DNA of 64,000 bases from Leptolyngbya sp. FACHB-321 (GTDB taxonomy: Bacteria; Cyanobacteriota; Cyanobacteriia; Leptolyngbyales; Leptolyngbyaceae): the NCBI RefSeq assembly GCF_014695975.1, contig NZ_JACJPI010000083.1, forward strand, positions 298,897 through 362,896, given 5' to 3'. Positions 8,626-17,482 of this stretch are shown piece after piece; within the stretch, counting starts at the first letter, position 1, and each line of letters starts with the position of its first letter. A program made the translations under genes and the position numbers. The notes beneath the pieces were generated by a model. That model saw only the letters and a program-made list of their open reading frames with translations. It had not been told where the DNA came from and did no database searches.

Positions 8626-10647
8626 ATGCAACTTTCTCATCATTTGTTCGTTATGGGTGTGGGAGTTCTAGTTGCTCTCAGTGGTATGCCACCGGGTTTA
8701 TCAGAGCCAGCTCCTAATCAAGATCGGGCTGCTTCTAAAAGCGATAAACCACAGCCAATGTCACTAGCAGAAACGACAGTTTCCTCAGAGTCAGCTAGCC
8801 ACAGTCCACCTAAACCTACTGCGGCTAAACCAGCGCCGTCTAAAGTGGTGGTCGCTCCAGTTGTACCCAAGACAATCAGCACTAGAGGCAGTGCCCCTAC
8901 GAAAGACAGTACCCCTGCAATTAGCCAGCAGCCTGCGATCGCACAAACCGCAACGGTGACCAAGGTTAAGCAGCCTGCGATCGCGCAAGCCACTCCCTCA
9001 CCAGCGCCTAACCTTGCACCAGCGCCTGGTGGTACTCCCTCACCAGCGCCCACCCTTCCACCAGTGCCTGGTGGCATCACGCAGCCTCCGCTTTCAACCC
9101 CAGATCCAGGTCCTTCGCGACCATTGGGCCCTGCCAAACCTGGTAAGGCACCCGACTACCTAAACCCAGATCCAAACCCGCTGAGTTTTCCCACTAAGCC
9201 AGAGGAAGTAAGACTTCGAGGTATTCAGCCGATTACCCTGCAACAGGCGATCGAGCTAGCACAGCGCAACAATCGCAGCCTTCAAGTTAGCCGCTTACAG
9301 TTGGAACGCAGCAGAGCGGCGTTACGAGAGTCTCAAGCAGCGAACTTCCCAACCTTGAGCGCACAAACTAGCTTAGGTCGTTCTCAATCAGCCAGCGGTG
9401 GTGGTCAGAATAACAATGCGTTGTCACAACTGCTGGGTCGTCAAACCAACACCGACAACCCAGTTAACAATACCTTTAGTGCCTCAGCAACGCTAAGTTA
9501 TGACATTTTCACCTCGGGTCGTCGTCCAGCAACGATTCGAGCCGCTGAGAGGCAGCTACGATCGGATGAACTTCAGGTCGAAATTAATCAAGAGCAATTG
9601 CGGTTTGACGTTGCAGGCGATTACTACAACTTGCAGCAGAACGATGAAGCTGTTCGCATTCAGCAAGCCTCAGTACGAAATAATGAAGCCAGTTTGCGCG
9701 ATACATTGGCATTAGAACGCGCAGGGCTAGGCACTCGTTTTGATGTCTTACAGTCTCAAGTGCAGTTAGCGAACGCGCGCCAGAACCTTACGAACGCGAT
9801 CGCACAACAGCAGATCTCTCGACGACAGCTCGCACAACGGTTAAGCCTTTCACCCGCGATCGACCTGGCAGCGGCTGACCCAGTGGATGTTGCCGGTGAG
9901 TGGAATCTGTCTCTGGAGGAAAGCATTGTCTTAGCGCTGAAAAATCGTGCCGAGCTAGAGCAACAGCTTGTGCAGCGAGAGCAGGCGCAGCAGCAGCGCC
10001 GAGCCGCACTGGCAGCTCTGAGACCAACCGTGACCGCGGAAGCACAGTATTCGCTTGCCGATAACTTAAGTGACAACATTCGTATTGGTGATGGCTACGC
10101 TTTCCAGCTAGGAGCAAACTGGACAATTTTTGATGGCGGTGCAGCGGTTGCTCGGGCACGGCAGGCAGAAGCAAATATTGCGATCGCAGAACAGACGTTT
10201 GCCGATCAAAGTAATCAAGTACGCTTTGCCGTTGAGCAAGGCTATGCCAATTTGCTCTCTAATTTTGAAAATATTGGCACTACAACTCAAGCCCTGGGGC
10301 AAGCGCAGGAAGCATTACGTCTAGCGCGCCTACGCTTCCAGGCTGGGGTTGGTACTTCCACTGATGTAATCAATGCTGAAAACGCTTTAACTAACGCCGA
10401 GGGTAACCGGGTAAACGCCGTCATTGGCTATAACCGATCGCTGTCATCACTCCAGCGGGCTGTGACCAATCTACCGATCGCTACTGGTGCCACAACTCCA
10501 AGTCTTGCTTCACCGGGCGGCAGAACGCCTTCTAATCCATCTGTTCCGAGCACATCTAGCCCAAATACAACACCAACGCCAACGACAACACCAACACCTG
10601 ACAGCTCTACTCCTAATTCGTCTCCCCCTGCTACCCAAACGCCTTGA
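8626..10647 (+). CDS. TolC-family outer membrane efflux protein
   Basis: 673 residues from ATG 8626. An in-frame TTG at 8539 is rejected because the hydrophobic signal peptide (HHLFVMGVGVLVALSG) begins right after the ATG. After the signal comes a Pro/Ala/Ser-rich linker of about 150 residues with repeated APAPGG/PSPAP-type units, as in cyanobacterial TolC/HgdD proteins that must cross thick peptidoglycan. Two outer-membrane-efflux repeats follow, the first starting ITLQQAIELAQRNNRSLQ, each mostly long amphipathic helix. The tail is Ser/Thr/Pro low complexity. It would supply the outer membrane channel for exporters such as the DevBCA set at 31.4-34.5 kb. It is followed by the M23 peptidase gene. 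Confidence 0.9.
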   Translation: MQLSHHLFVMGVGVLVALSGMPPGLSEPAPNQDRAASKSDKPQPMSLAETTVSSESASHSPPKPTAAKPAPSKVVVAPVVPKTISTRGSAPTKDSTPAISQQPAIAQTATVTKVKQPAIAQATPSPAPNLAPAPGGTPSPAPTLPPVPGGITQPPLSTPDPGPSRPLGPAKPGKAPDYLNPDPNPLSFPTKPEEVRLRGIQPITLQQAIELAQRNNRSLQVSRLQLERSRAALRESQAANFPTLSAQTSLGRSQSASGGGQNNNALSQLLGRQTNTDNPVNNTFSASATLSYDIFTSGRRPATIRAAERQLRSDELQVEINQEQLRFDVAGDYYNLQQNDEAVRIQQASVRNNEASLRDTLALERAGLGTRFDVLQSQVQLANARQNLTNAIAQQQISRRQLAQRLSLSPAIDLAAADPVDVAGEWNLSLEESIVLALKNRAELEQQLVQREQAQQQRRAALAALRPTVTAEAQYSLADNLSDNIRIGDGYAFQLGANWTIFDGGAAVARARQAEANIAIAEQTFADQSNQVRFAVEQGYANLLSNFENIGTTTQALGQAQEALRLARLRFQAGVGTSTDVINAENALTNAEGNRVNAVIGYNRSLSSLQRAVTNLPIATGATTPSLASPGGRTPSNPSVPSTSSPNTTPTPTTTPTPDSSTPNSSPPATQTP

Positions 10648-10725
10648 TTTTTCTGCTTTTGTTAGACTGGGCTGCAATCTTACTTTGTCCTACCCTTTCG
10701 GTTTGTTAGACACAAGGATTTCACA

Positions 10726-11853
10726 ATGACTCCGCACGTCACCGCTGCCCGTTTGCTCCATGATGCTTCTCGTCGATTGCTCTTAAGCCGAAGCCTCAGC
10801 GTTCTTGGCACCGTTGCCGTTCTGAGTGGCGGTACTGTATGGGCACAGTCCATCGACACGCTATCAGAACCTGCACCTGAGCAGCAGGCTCCGTCACCAG
10901 CTTTAGAAGTACCTTCGCTGAATGCTCCCAGCGCCGATCTCTCGATCGAGCCTGCTGCCCCCGAAGCTTTTCCCACCCGTGAAACTCCTTTGGATCTAGA
11001 CCGTGCGATCGCGCCATCGTCCTCTGGCGCAGCAAGTGGTGCTGATGATCAGTACATTGATTCAACCAGCTATAGCATTGGGGCAACTGAGCGCAGTAGT
11101 GATATTGCCAAGCGCTCTCCACTGCTGCCAGGCGTCACGTCGTCATCATCACCGTTAAGTGTTGGCTCTGCGGCAATCAGTGATTACAGTGTTACGCCTG
11201 GTCGTACCACGCCATCAGTAAGGGACTACTACTATCGCACGTTACGACCCCCCGCTATGCTAGGTAACGGCAACATTCGGCTAGTGTTTCCCCTTTCCAT
11301 CCCAGCGCCAATCACTTCACTGTTTGGCTGGCGGTTGCACCCCGTCTCAGGTGAACAACGCTTCCACGCTGGTACCGACTTAGGCGCACCAATGGGCACC
11401 CCTGTGTTGGCTGCTTACGCTGGGAAGGTCGCGCTTGCAGATTTTATGGGCGGCTATGGTTTGGCAGTGGCGATCGACCACAATCAGGGCACTCAGCAAA
11501 CGCTCTACGGGCATCTCTCCGAGATCTTTGTCAAGCCTGGCGAGGTTGTGAAGCAAGGTATGGTGATTGGACGAGTCGGCAGCACAGGCGTCTCGACTGG
11601 ACCACACCTTCATTTTGAGTTTCGCCAGCTTACCACTGAAGGCTGGGTCACTCTAGACCCCGGTGCACAGCTTGAATATGCCTTGGCACAATTCGTTAAA
11701 TCGTTTGATTTTGCTCAAGCTAAACCCGGAGAAGTGCTTGGCTTGGGTGGTAGCCTTGGTGCCGTGAATGTAGGCGCAAAAGGTGATATTACAGTGCAAA
11801 CAGAAGAGCTAAAGAAACTGAGCCGTGAGGTGGCGGTGAAGGGGCAAGGATGA
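10726..11853 (+). CDS. Secreted M23 (LytM) peptidase
   Basis: 375 residues with an N-terminal signal peptide ending near AQS (residue 41). A low-complexity linker of about 150 residues follows, then an M23 zinc metallopeptidase domain: GWRLHPVSGEQRFHAGTDLG supplies the first His and Asp ligands and GPHLHFE the third. Complete ligands suggest an active peptidoglycan endopeptidase rather than an EnvC-like activator, though a scaffolding role is possible. A clear AGGA ribosome site precedes ATG 10726. It lies 78 bp after tolC, so the two may be cotranscribed. Confidence 0.9.
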   Translation: MTPHVTAARLLHDASRRLLLSRSLSVLGTVAVLSGGTVWAQSIDTLSEPAPEQQAPSPALEVPSLNAPSADLSIEPAAPEAFPTRETPLDLDRAIAPSSSGAASGADDQYIDSTSYSIGATERSSDIAKRSPLLPGVTSSSSPLSVGSAAISDYSVTPGRTTPSVRDYYYRTLRPPAMLGNGNIRLVFPLSIPAPITSLFGWRLHPVSGEQRFHAGTDLGAPMGTPVLAAYAGKVALADFMGGYGLAVAIDHNQGTQQTLYGHLSEIFVKPGEVVKQGMVIGRVGSTGVSTGPHLHFEFRQLTTEGWVTLDPGAQLEYALAQFVKSFDFAQAKPGEVLGLGGSLGAVNVGAKGDITVQTEELKKLSREVAVKGQG

Positions 11854-11887
11854 AGGCAAACGGTAAACGTTGAGCAGAGCGATCGTG

Positions 11888-12328
11888 ATGAACCATGATC
11901 CAGATCGGGGTGATTATCTGAAGCAGGTTGAGCGAGCGATCGCGACTTTGCAGCATGATCTGCCAACGTTGTTTGAGCGTGACATCTCCTACGACATCTA
12001 CAGCCGCGACATCGACTTTCGCGATCCGGTTAATCAGTTTAAAGGCAAGTTCAACTACCGCATTATCTTTTGGACACTGCGGTTTCATGGTCGGCTCTTT
12101 TTCACAGAGCTTGCTTTTGATTTGCAAAACGTGGAGGCAACCAACCAGACGACCATTCGCGCTGATTGGACAGTACGGGGTACACTGCGAGTACCCTGGA
12201 AGGCAAAGCTGTTCTTCAACGGCTACTCCCTCTACACCCTTGACCAGGATGCCTTAATTTGTGAACACGTAGATACCTGGGATCGCTCCCCTGGCGCGAT
12301 TTTGCAGCAGTTTGTGCAGAAGGGTTAA
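11888..12328 (+). CDS. DUF2358 family protein
   Basis: 146 residues from ATG 11888; an in-frame TTG at 11872 minus one codon phase (11870) would add six residues. It matches DUF2358, a small cyanobacterial/plastid family of NTF2-like fold: LFERDISYDIYSRDIDFRDP and the Trp/Arg-rich sheet TIRADWTVRGTLRVPW are characteristic. Function is unknown; no catalytic residues are obvious and no membrane segment or signal is present. It follows the M23 gene by 34 bp and ends at a strong terminator. Confidence 0.85.
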   Translation: MNHDPDRGDYLKQVERAIATLQHDLPTLFERDISYDIYSRDIDFRDPVNQFKGKFNYRIIFWTLRFHGRLFFTELAFDLQNVEATNQTTIRADWTVRGTLRVPWKAKLFFNGYSLYTLDQDALICEHVDTWDRSPGAILQQFVQKG

Positions 12329-12338
12329 GGGCGCCCTG

Positions 12339-12387
12339 TAAACAGTCAAGGGTCAGACGCGTTCTACGTCTGACCCTTGACTGTTTA
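12339..12387. terminator. Bidirectional terminator, DUF2358 / kinase
   Basis: A perfect 21-bp stem (12339-12359 with 12367-12387) around a 7-base loop, between convergent genes ending at 12328 and 12442. Confidence 0.9.
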
Positions 12388-12441
12388 AGCAATGTCACGT
12401 TTAAAGGCTGTTTGCCAAACGTTTTAGGCTGCTGATTGTTC

Positions 12442-13611
12442 TCACTGAATAGGCAGCTTTAACCAGGTTGAAAGCTCGTATGCCAGCCAGTCCGCTTCTG
12501 GAACGGTAAGCGGTGGATAACTCTTGAGTTCGTACTCTTGTGTGCCAGCCCAAAGAGCCAGATAGGGTTCAGCATTATTTTGGGCGCTTTCTGCCTTGCG
12601 GTACTCCAATCGGCTGATTTGCTTTCGCGGCGCGGTCAGAGGTCTACCAGTTTGAAAACCCAGGCGCTTTTGAGAGAGAGAAATCTGCTGCTGATCAATA
12701 TGAAGATGCGCTTGCCCCAAGAGTGAGGGCATGAAAATTTCTAAGTGAGTTGCATCTTGGGTCAGAGAAATTTTAGTCTCAGTGGGTTTTGCAATTGGTG
12801 CGATCATTGGCGATCGTCGTCCGCCTTGTTCTAGAGCGGCTAGCGCTTCTTGTGCTGAGCGTACCCGTTGCTCCAGATTTGGATTGGTCAACCAGCCCAG
12901 CCAGTCTGCATAGGCTGGACTAAGGTTGGCAATTTTTTCAAAGTCAAGTTTCGTACCTTTATGCGGCAGACTCGATGGATGAGCACCAGCCAGCATCGCT
13001 GTCAAAGTTGCGCCCAAGCTGTAGAGGTCGGACGCTGGGATCGCCCGCCCACTGAACTGTTCGGGCGGCATATAACCATAGGTGCCAACCACCGTAAAAG
13101 CACTCGTATCGCCAGTACCAGTCAAGGACTTAACGGAGCCAAAGTCCACAAGATAGACCTGACGGTTTGCTAGCAAAATGTTACTGGGCTTGATGTCTCG
13201 ATGCACGATCGGCGGTTGTTGCCCATGTAAGTAGATCAGAATGTTGAGCAGCGCTTTGGCAAGTTGCTTTGTTTCTGCTTCGGTAAAAAGCCGTTGCTCT
13301 TGCAGGCACTGCTCCAGCGATTTACCTGGAACGTAGGTCTGAATAAGGGCAAGCGCTTTATCGTTAGGCAGTTGGTGTTCAAAAAAGCCTAAGTAGCGAG
13401 GAATAGACGGGTGCGAAAGCGCTTTGAGGATTTCGACCTCGCGCTCGAAAAGTTTCAAGTCATCCCACTCCAGCGCATCATCCAAAAACAATAGTTTGAT
13501 GACTACACGCTCTTGTGTTTTTAGATCTCGGGCAAGCAAGGTCCAGCGTCCAGTTTGTTTGCCAATTTGCCGCTCTACTTCGTAGCGATCGCCCAATATT
13601 TGACCAGCCAT
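12442..13611 (-). CDS. Eukaryotic-type serine/threonine protein kinase
   Basis: 389 residues, soluble. The Hanks kinase domain spans about 9-270: lysine in VVIKLLF, catalytic loop HRDIKPSN, DFGSVK, then GTYGYMPPEQF in the activation segment. The nucleotide loop IGKQTGRW lacks one of the usual glycines. The C-terminal about 110 residues form a beta-rich domain with no recognised name, without the PASTA, WD40 or membrane segment often fused to such kinases. Typical of cyanobacterial Spk-like kinases; targets unknown. Monocistronic, divergent from the Uma2 gene. Confidence 0.9.
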   Translation of the reverse strand: MAGQILGDRYEVERQIGKQTGRWTLLARDLKTQERVVIKLLFLDDALEWDDLKLFEREVEILKALSHPSIPRYLGFFEHQLPNDKALALIQTYVPGKSLEQCLQEQRLFTEAETKQLAKALLNILIYLHGQQPPIVHRDIKPSNILLANRQVYLVDFGSVKSLTGTGDTSAFTVVGTYGYMPPEQFSGRAIPASDLYSLGATLTAMLAGAHPSSLPHKGTKLDFEKIANLSPAYADWLGWLTNPNLEQRVRSAQEALAALEQGGRRSPMIAPIAKPTETKISLTQDATHLEIFMPSLLGQAHLHIDQQQISLSQKRLGFQTGRPLTAPRKQISRLEYRKAESAQNNAEPYLALWAGTQEYELKSYPPLTVPEADWLAYELSTWLKLPIQ

Positions 13612-13876
13612 CGTCTGTTACCAGTGTCTCTAGGTTTGGTTATAACTCTGGCGACAAGAAACAGCAATGCGATTATTACGGTTGTGCAACGTCTGTGCGG
13701 CAATCTATCAATGTTGCCTCCAGCACAACGCTGAGTTGCACACGCTAAAGCATGCCCTTTGCCGACTTATACAACTTATACAATGGATTAACTTGCCCTT
13801 TTCCCTCCGGTGTCATCCTATCACCCAATTTCCGCCGAAACCGCTACTATTGCAAGTAGCAAGAGAGGAACCACCG

Positions 13877-14584
13877 ATGTCTCCAGACATGGCAATTGAG
13901 GCTGACGTGTCGCCAGATATCAGCAAGCTGGCGATCGATGACAATATCTCTGTGGATCATCTCATTTCTGAAAAGCAGCAGCGACTGTTGACTGAACCGC
14001 TGCATAGCAATCCGTCTGTCTTTGGTACGCGGACATTTTTATTGGCAGCGAATGTGGGGGTATTTTACGCAGCGCGTCAGCCACCTTTGGTTCCCGATGT
14101 TTTCTTGAGTTTAGATGTGGAAGTGCCACAGGACTGGCGTGAGAAGAAAAACCGCACCTATTTTGTCTGGGAGCTTGGCAAACCGCCCGATGTCGTGATT
14201 GAAACTGTGTCTAACAAAGAAGGTAACGAGTTAGGTAGCAAACTTGATCGCTATGCTCGGATGAGCGTAGCTTACTACATTGGGTTTGAGCCGCTCCAGC
14301 AGTTAGGTGATTATGTGTTGCGATCGTTTGAGCAATGGGCAGGGCGCTATCAAGAAATGTCTGGCACCTGGTTAGAGGCGATCGGCATTGGTTTAACACT
14401 TTGGGATGGCAAGTTTGAAGGCAAGGACGATCGCTGGTTGCGCTGGTGTACGGCTGAAGGCGCTGTCATTTCAACTGGAGCCGAAAATGCAAACCAGGAG
14501 CGGCAACGCGCAGAACGTGCTGAGGCAAAGGTCGCTCAATTGGCAGAGCGACTGCGGGCAATGGGGCTTGACCCTGATGCGTAG
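13877..14584 (+). CDS. Uma2-family endonuclease-fold protein
   Basis: 235 residues from ATG 13877, which has an AGAGAGGAA ribosome site; the open frame extends upstream to 13667 but that part looks non-coding. Uma2 (DUF820) proteins are PD-(D/E)XK nuclease-fold proteins strongly expanded in cyanobacteria. Core residues visible are Asp in LVPDVFLS and Glu in DVVIETVSNKEG, then KLDRYARM. A charged coiled-coil tail (QERQRAERAEAKVAQLAERL) ends the protein, as in many family members. It lies 10 bp before the XPB-like helicase, so the pair is very likely one transcript. The physiological substrate is unknown. Confidence 0.88.
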   Translation: MSPDMAIEADVSPDISKLAIDDNISVDHLISEKQQRLLTEPLHSNPSVFGTRTFLLAANVGVFYAARQPPLVPDVFLSLDVEVPQDWREKKNRTYFVWELGKPPDVVIETVSNKEGNELGSKLDRYARMSVAYYIGFEPLQQLGDYVLRSFEQWAGRYQEMSGTWLEAIGIGLTLWDGKFEGKDDRWLRWCTAEGAVISTGAENANQERQRAERAEAKVAQLAERLRAMGLDPDA

Positions 14585-14594
14585 GTAACGGTTG

Positions 14595-16094
14595 ATGGCT
14601 CGCACTCCTACACTGTCCTACGATCGCGGCACTCTCATTCTGCATCCACCACCACGCGGCAAAGAGTGGTTGGACTTCGCTGCATGGGACGATCGCGTTG
14701 AGCGTTTTCGCATTCCAGCGATGCAGTATCGCAATCTGGTGTTGGCATTACGGGCAGCAGGCACCGAGTTAGACGATCAGGCAAAAGCTTTTCACGACGT
14801 TGAGCTGATCCCAAAGCTGGAAATGGAGCCTTATCCGCATCAGCAAGAAGCTTTAACAGCATGGGTTGGTGCTGGACGCATGGGGCTAGTGGTGCTACCG
14901 ACTGCCGCAGGTAAAACGTATCTGGCGCAGATGGCAATGCAGGCAACCAAACGCAGCACGCTAATCATGGTGCCAACGCTAGACCTAATGCATCAATGGT
15001 ATGCCCACCTTGTGGCAGCGTTTCCTGATGTCGAGATTGGGTTGTTGGGTGGCGGCTCCAGAGATCGAACGCCCATTTTGGTCTCGACGTATGACAGTGC
15101 GGCGATTCATGCCGAAACATTAGGCAATCAATATGCGCTGCTCATTTTTGATGAGTGTCACCATCTGCCCAGTGATTTCAATCGTGTGATTGCTGAGTAT
15201 GCGATCGCCCCTTACCGTCTAGGTCTTACTGCCACGCCCGATCGTGCTGACGGCAAGCATGAAGACTTGCACACTCTCATTGGTGCAGAGGTGTATCGCA
15301 AAAGCGCTGAGGAGCTAGCAGGCAATACCCTGGCGAAACATAAGGCAGTGCAAATTATGGTGCGGCTGTCGCAAAATGAGCGCGATCGCTACGATGAACT
15401 GATCCATCTACGAAACCAGTTTTTGCAGGAGGCGAAGATCTTCCTCGGTTCAGTTCAAGGATGGCAGCGGTTTGTGCAGGCGAGCGCTCGTTCTAAAGCG
15501 GGACGACGGGCAATGCTGGCGCATCGAGAAGCACGAGCAATCGCCTTTGGCACCGAAGGCAAATTGCGCGTTCTGGCAGATCTGCTGGCAACCCATTATC
15601 CTGATCGCACCCTGATTTTTACAGACGACAATGCGACGGTATACCGCATTTCTCAGGAGTTTTTGATCCCTGCCATCACGCATCAAACGGGTGTCAAAGA
15701 ACGGCACGATATCCTGACTAAGTTCAAAACAGGCGACTATCGAACACTGGTTGCGTCTCGGGTACTGAATGAAGGCGTGGATGTACCTGATGCAAGTGTG
15801 GCGATCGTCCTCTCAGGTACAGGCTCTACTCGTGAACACATTCAACGTCTGGGACGGGTGCTCCGCAAGGGCAAAACCCCTGACAAACTAGCGATGCTGT
15901 ATGAAGTTGTGGCAGAAGACACCAATGAAGAAAATGTCTCCCGTCGCCGTCGAGGGCAGCCTACCCTTACCAAAGCTCAACAGCAGCTAGAGTTAGTGCC
16001 TCCATCACTGTATGCTGTGAGTCCAACAACAATGCCCCTTGCTGCTGAACCGTTGCCAGAATGGGACATGAAGTTGCCAGAAACGCAAGAGTGA
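14595..16094 (+). CDS. XPB/Rad25-like DEAD/DEAH helicase
   Basis: 499 residues from ATG 14595 (a TTG lies just upstream). An N-terminal damage-recognition-like domain is followed by two RecA folds. Motifs: LPTAAGKT (K107), DECHH box, LTATPDR, then ESRVLNEGVDVPD-type motif V region (VASRVLNEGVDVPDAS) and the motif VI segment REHIQRLGRVLRKG. Order and spacing match bacterial/archaeal XPB, a 3'-5' DNA translocase that opens bubbles at lesions. The gene follows a Uma2 nuclease gene by 10 bp and shares the window with a DUF790/Bax1-type nuclease, the known XPB partner. Together these suggest a nucleotide-excision-like repair module; that role is inferred. Confidence 0.87.
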   Translation: MARTPTLSYDRGTLILHPPPRGKEWLDFAAWDDRVERFRIPAMQYRNLVLALRAAGTELDDQAKAFHDVELIPKLEMEPYPHQQEALTAWVGAGRMGLVVLPTAAGKTYLAQMAMQATKRSTLIMVPTLDLMHQWYAHLVAAFPDVEIGLLGGGSRDRTPILVSTYDSAAIHAETLGNQYALLIFDECHHLPSDFNRVIAEYAIAPYRLGLTATPDRADGKHEDLHTLIGAEVYRKSAEELAGNTLAKHKAVQIMVRLSQNERDRYDELIHLRNQFLQEAKIFLGSVQGWQRFVQASARSKAGRRAMLAHREARAIAFGTEGKLRVLADLLATHYPDRTLIFTDDNATVYRISQEFLIPAITHQTGVKERHDILTKFKTGDYRTLVASRVLNEGVDVPDASVAIVLSGTGSTREHIQRLGRVLRKGKTPDKLAMLYEVVAEDTNEENVSRRRRGQPTLTKAQQQLELVPPSLYAVSPTTMPLAAEPLPEWDMKLPETQE

Positions 16095-16750
16095 TGCAGG
16101 AGTCGATCGCCAAATTGATTGGCTAAGGCTAAGGGCTGTAGAGGGGCTTGGATACCGCTTTCTGGCTTTTAGCTCCTGAAGCTTAAGGACTGCCGCTGCA
16201 AGTCAGATTAGTCAGTAACCGAGCGTCATGCCATAAAAAGTATTTTCTGCTTTCGCTAAAATACGTCTGAAAGCAGAGTCTTCATTCCCCCTGCTGATCA
16301 ATTGGAGCGATCGACTGATCAGTGGTAGTGAGGCAAGATCTGAAGTTTTTTGTAATAATGAGGGCACCCAACTGACATACGTTTTATGACTTTATTATTT
16401 AACTGTATAAATATTGTGTGGTTTCCAACAAATGTTCTAACGTGAGCGCTAGTCGGTTTTACGTTAACTAATAAGCTGCATACCTTATAGATATTCTTGA
16501 CTCATAAATGCTTTAACACAGAGATGTTTTAAGTTCGTTTAACTACCTTTAAAGGCTGTTCTGCTTGAAAGCTTCGTAAAGAATGGTCCTGTAGCATTGT
16601 CAGGCAATCCTGACAACTACAGGTTGCTGCTTTGTGTGCTGAATAATGTCATTGAGAAATGATATTACGCCTTTTTGTTAACGACTTTAAAACAAGTTGT
16701 TACAATTAGTCATTCATTTATTTCTTACAAATTTTAGGTCTTTAGTTTTT
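16095..16750. other. Long intergenic region before the LabA-like gene
   Basis: 656 bp, AT-rich, no convincing coding frame. It holds a hairpin at 16588-16623 (listed separately) and a small dyad CTGATCA-N15-TGATCAG near 16298. The promoter of the downstream gene is probably here. No tRNA or riboswitch was recognised. Confidence 0.5.
16588..16623. promoter_or_regulatory. Hairpin in the leader of the LabA-like gene
   Basis: Arms 16588-16604 and 16609-16623 pair with a two-base bulge around loop CAAT. No T-run follows, so it looks more like an RNA leader structure, operator or small mobile palindrome than a terminator. It lies about 130 bp before the start codon at 16751. Confidence 0.55.
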
Positions 16751-17269
16751 ATGCCTTATGCAACGAGCCGTCTTTCTATTTTTGTAGACGGAAACAATAT
16801 GTTCTATGCTCAACAAAAAAACGGTTGGTTTTTCGATCCGAAGCGAGTACTGGAGCATTTTACCAGTGACCCAGATGTAAACCTGATTAATGCCTTTTGG
16901 TATACCGGTCTAAAAGATCCTCAGGATCAACGCGGTTTTCGGGATGCTCTCATTAGCTTAGGGTATACGGTGAGAACCAAGATTTTGAAGGAATACTACG
17001 ATGATAATTCTGGCCGTTACTCGCAAAAAGCAAATTTAGATATTGAAATCGTCGTTGATATGTTCAACACGGTTGAACAGTACAATCGGGTAATCTTGTT
17101 TAGCGGCGATGGCGATTTTGAACGAGCGATCGAACTCCTGCGCTCCAAAAATACCCATATCACAGTTGTTTCTACTGAAGGCATGATCGCCCGCGAACTG
17201 CGTAATGTGACTGATCGCTACATTGACCTGAACGCAATTCGCAAGGAAATTGAGAAATCAGATTACTAA
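16751..17269 (+). CDS. LabA-like NYN-domain protein
   Basis: 172 residues from ATG 16751; an in-frame TTG-type start at 16697 is less likely because homologues begin close to the first strand. NYN/PIN-fold with Asp in IFVDGNNMFYAQQ, Asp in KANLDIEIVVDMF and the GDGDF motif in LFSGDGDFERAIELL, giving the acidic pocket typical of the family. The name comes from LabA of Synechococcus, which affects circadian output; most members are thought to act on RNA. It appears monocistronic with a long AT-rich leader. Whether it acts in the clock here is not shown. Confidence 0.87.
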   Translation: MPYATSRLSIFVDGNNMFYAQQKNGWFFDPKRVLEHFTSDPDVNLINAFWYTGLKDPQDQRGFRDALISLGYTVRTKILKEYYDDNSGRYSQKANLDIEIVVDMFNTVEQYNRVILFSGDGDFERAIELLRSKNTHITVVSTEGMIARELRNVTDRYIDLNAIRKEIEKSDY

Positions 17270-17482
17270 GGGAATCAGACTACTAAGAAAAAGAGAGGGT
17301 GTAGAGCGTCAACTCAATTGGAGCATAAGACCTAATAACAGGTGCTTCTTGCGAAAACAGTCTGCGTCCAGGCGAAATTTTCGACTTGAAGTACAAGATA
17401 CTACAGCTTGAAGTGCGGAATGTGGACTTCGCCCTCTAGAATAGTGATATTGTCGCTTGCATGACAGCAGGAATCTCTACTT

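Noticed and set aside
13667..13876. N-terminal extension of the Uma2 gene
   Set aside because: Cys-rich translation unlike the family, while ATG 13877 has a good ribosome site and matches the usual protein length.
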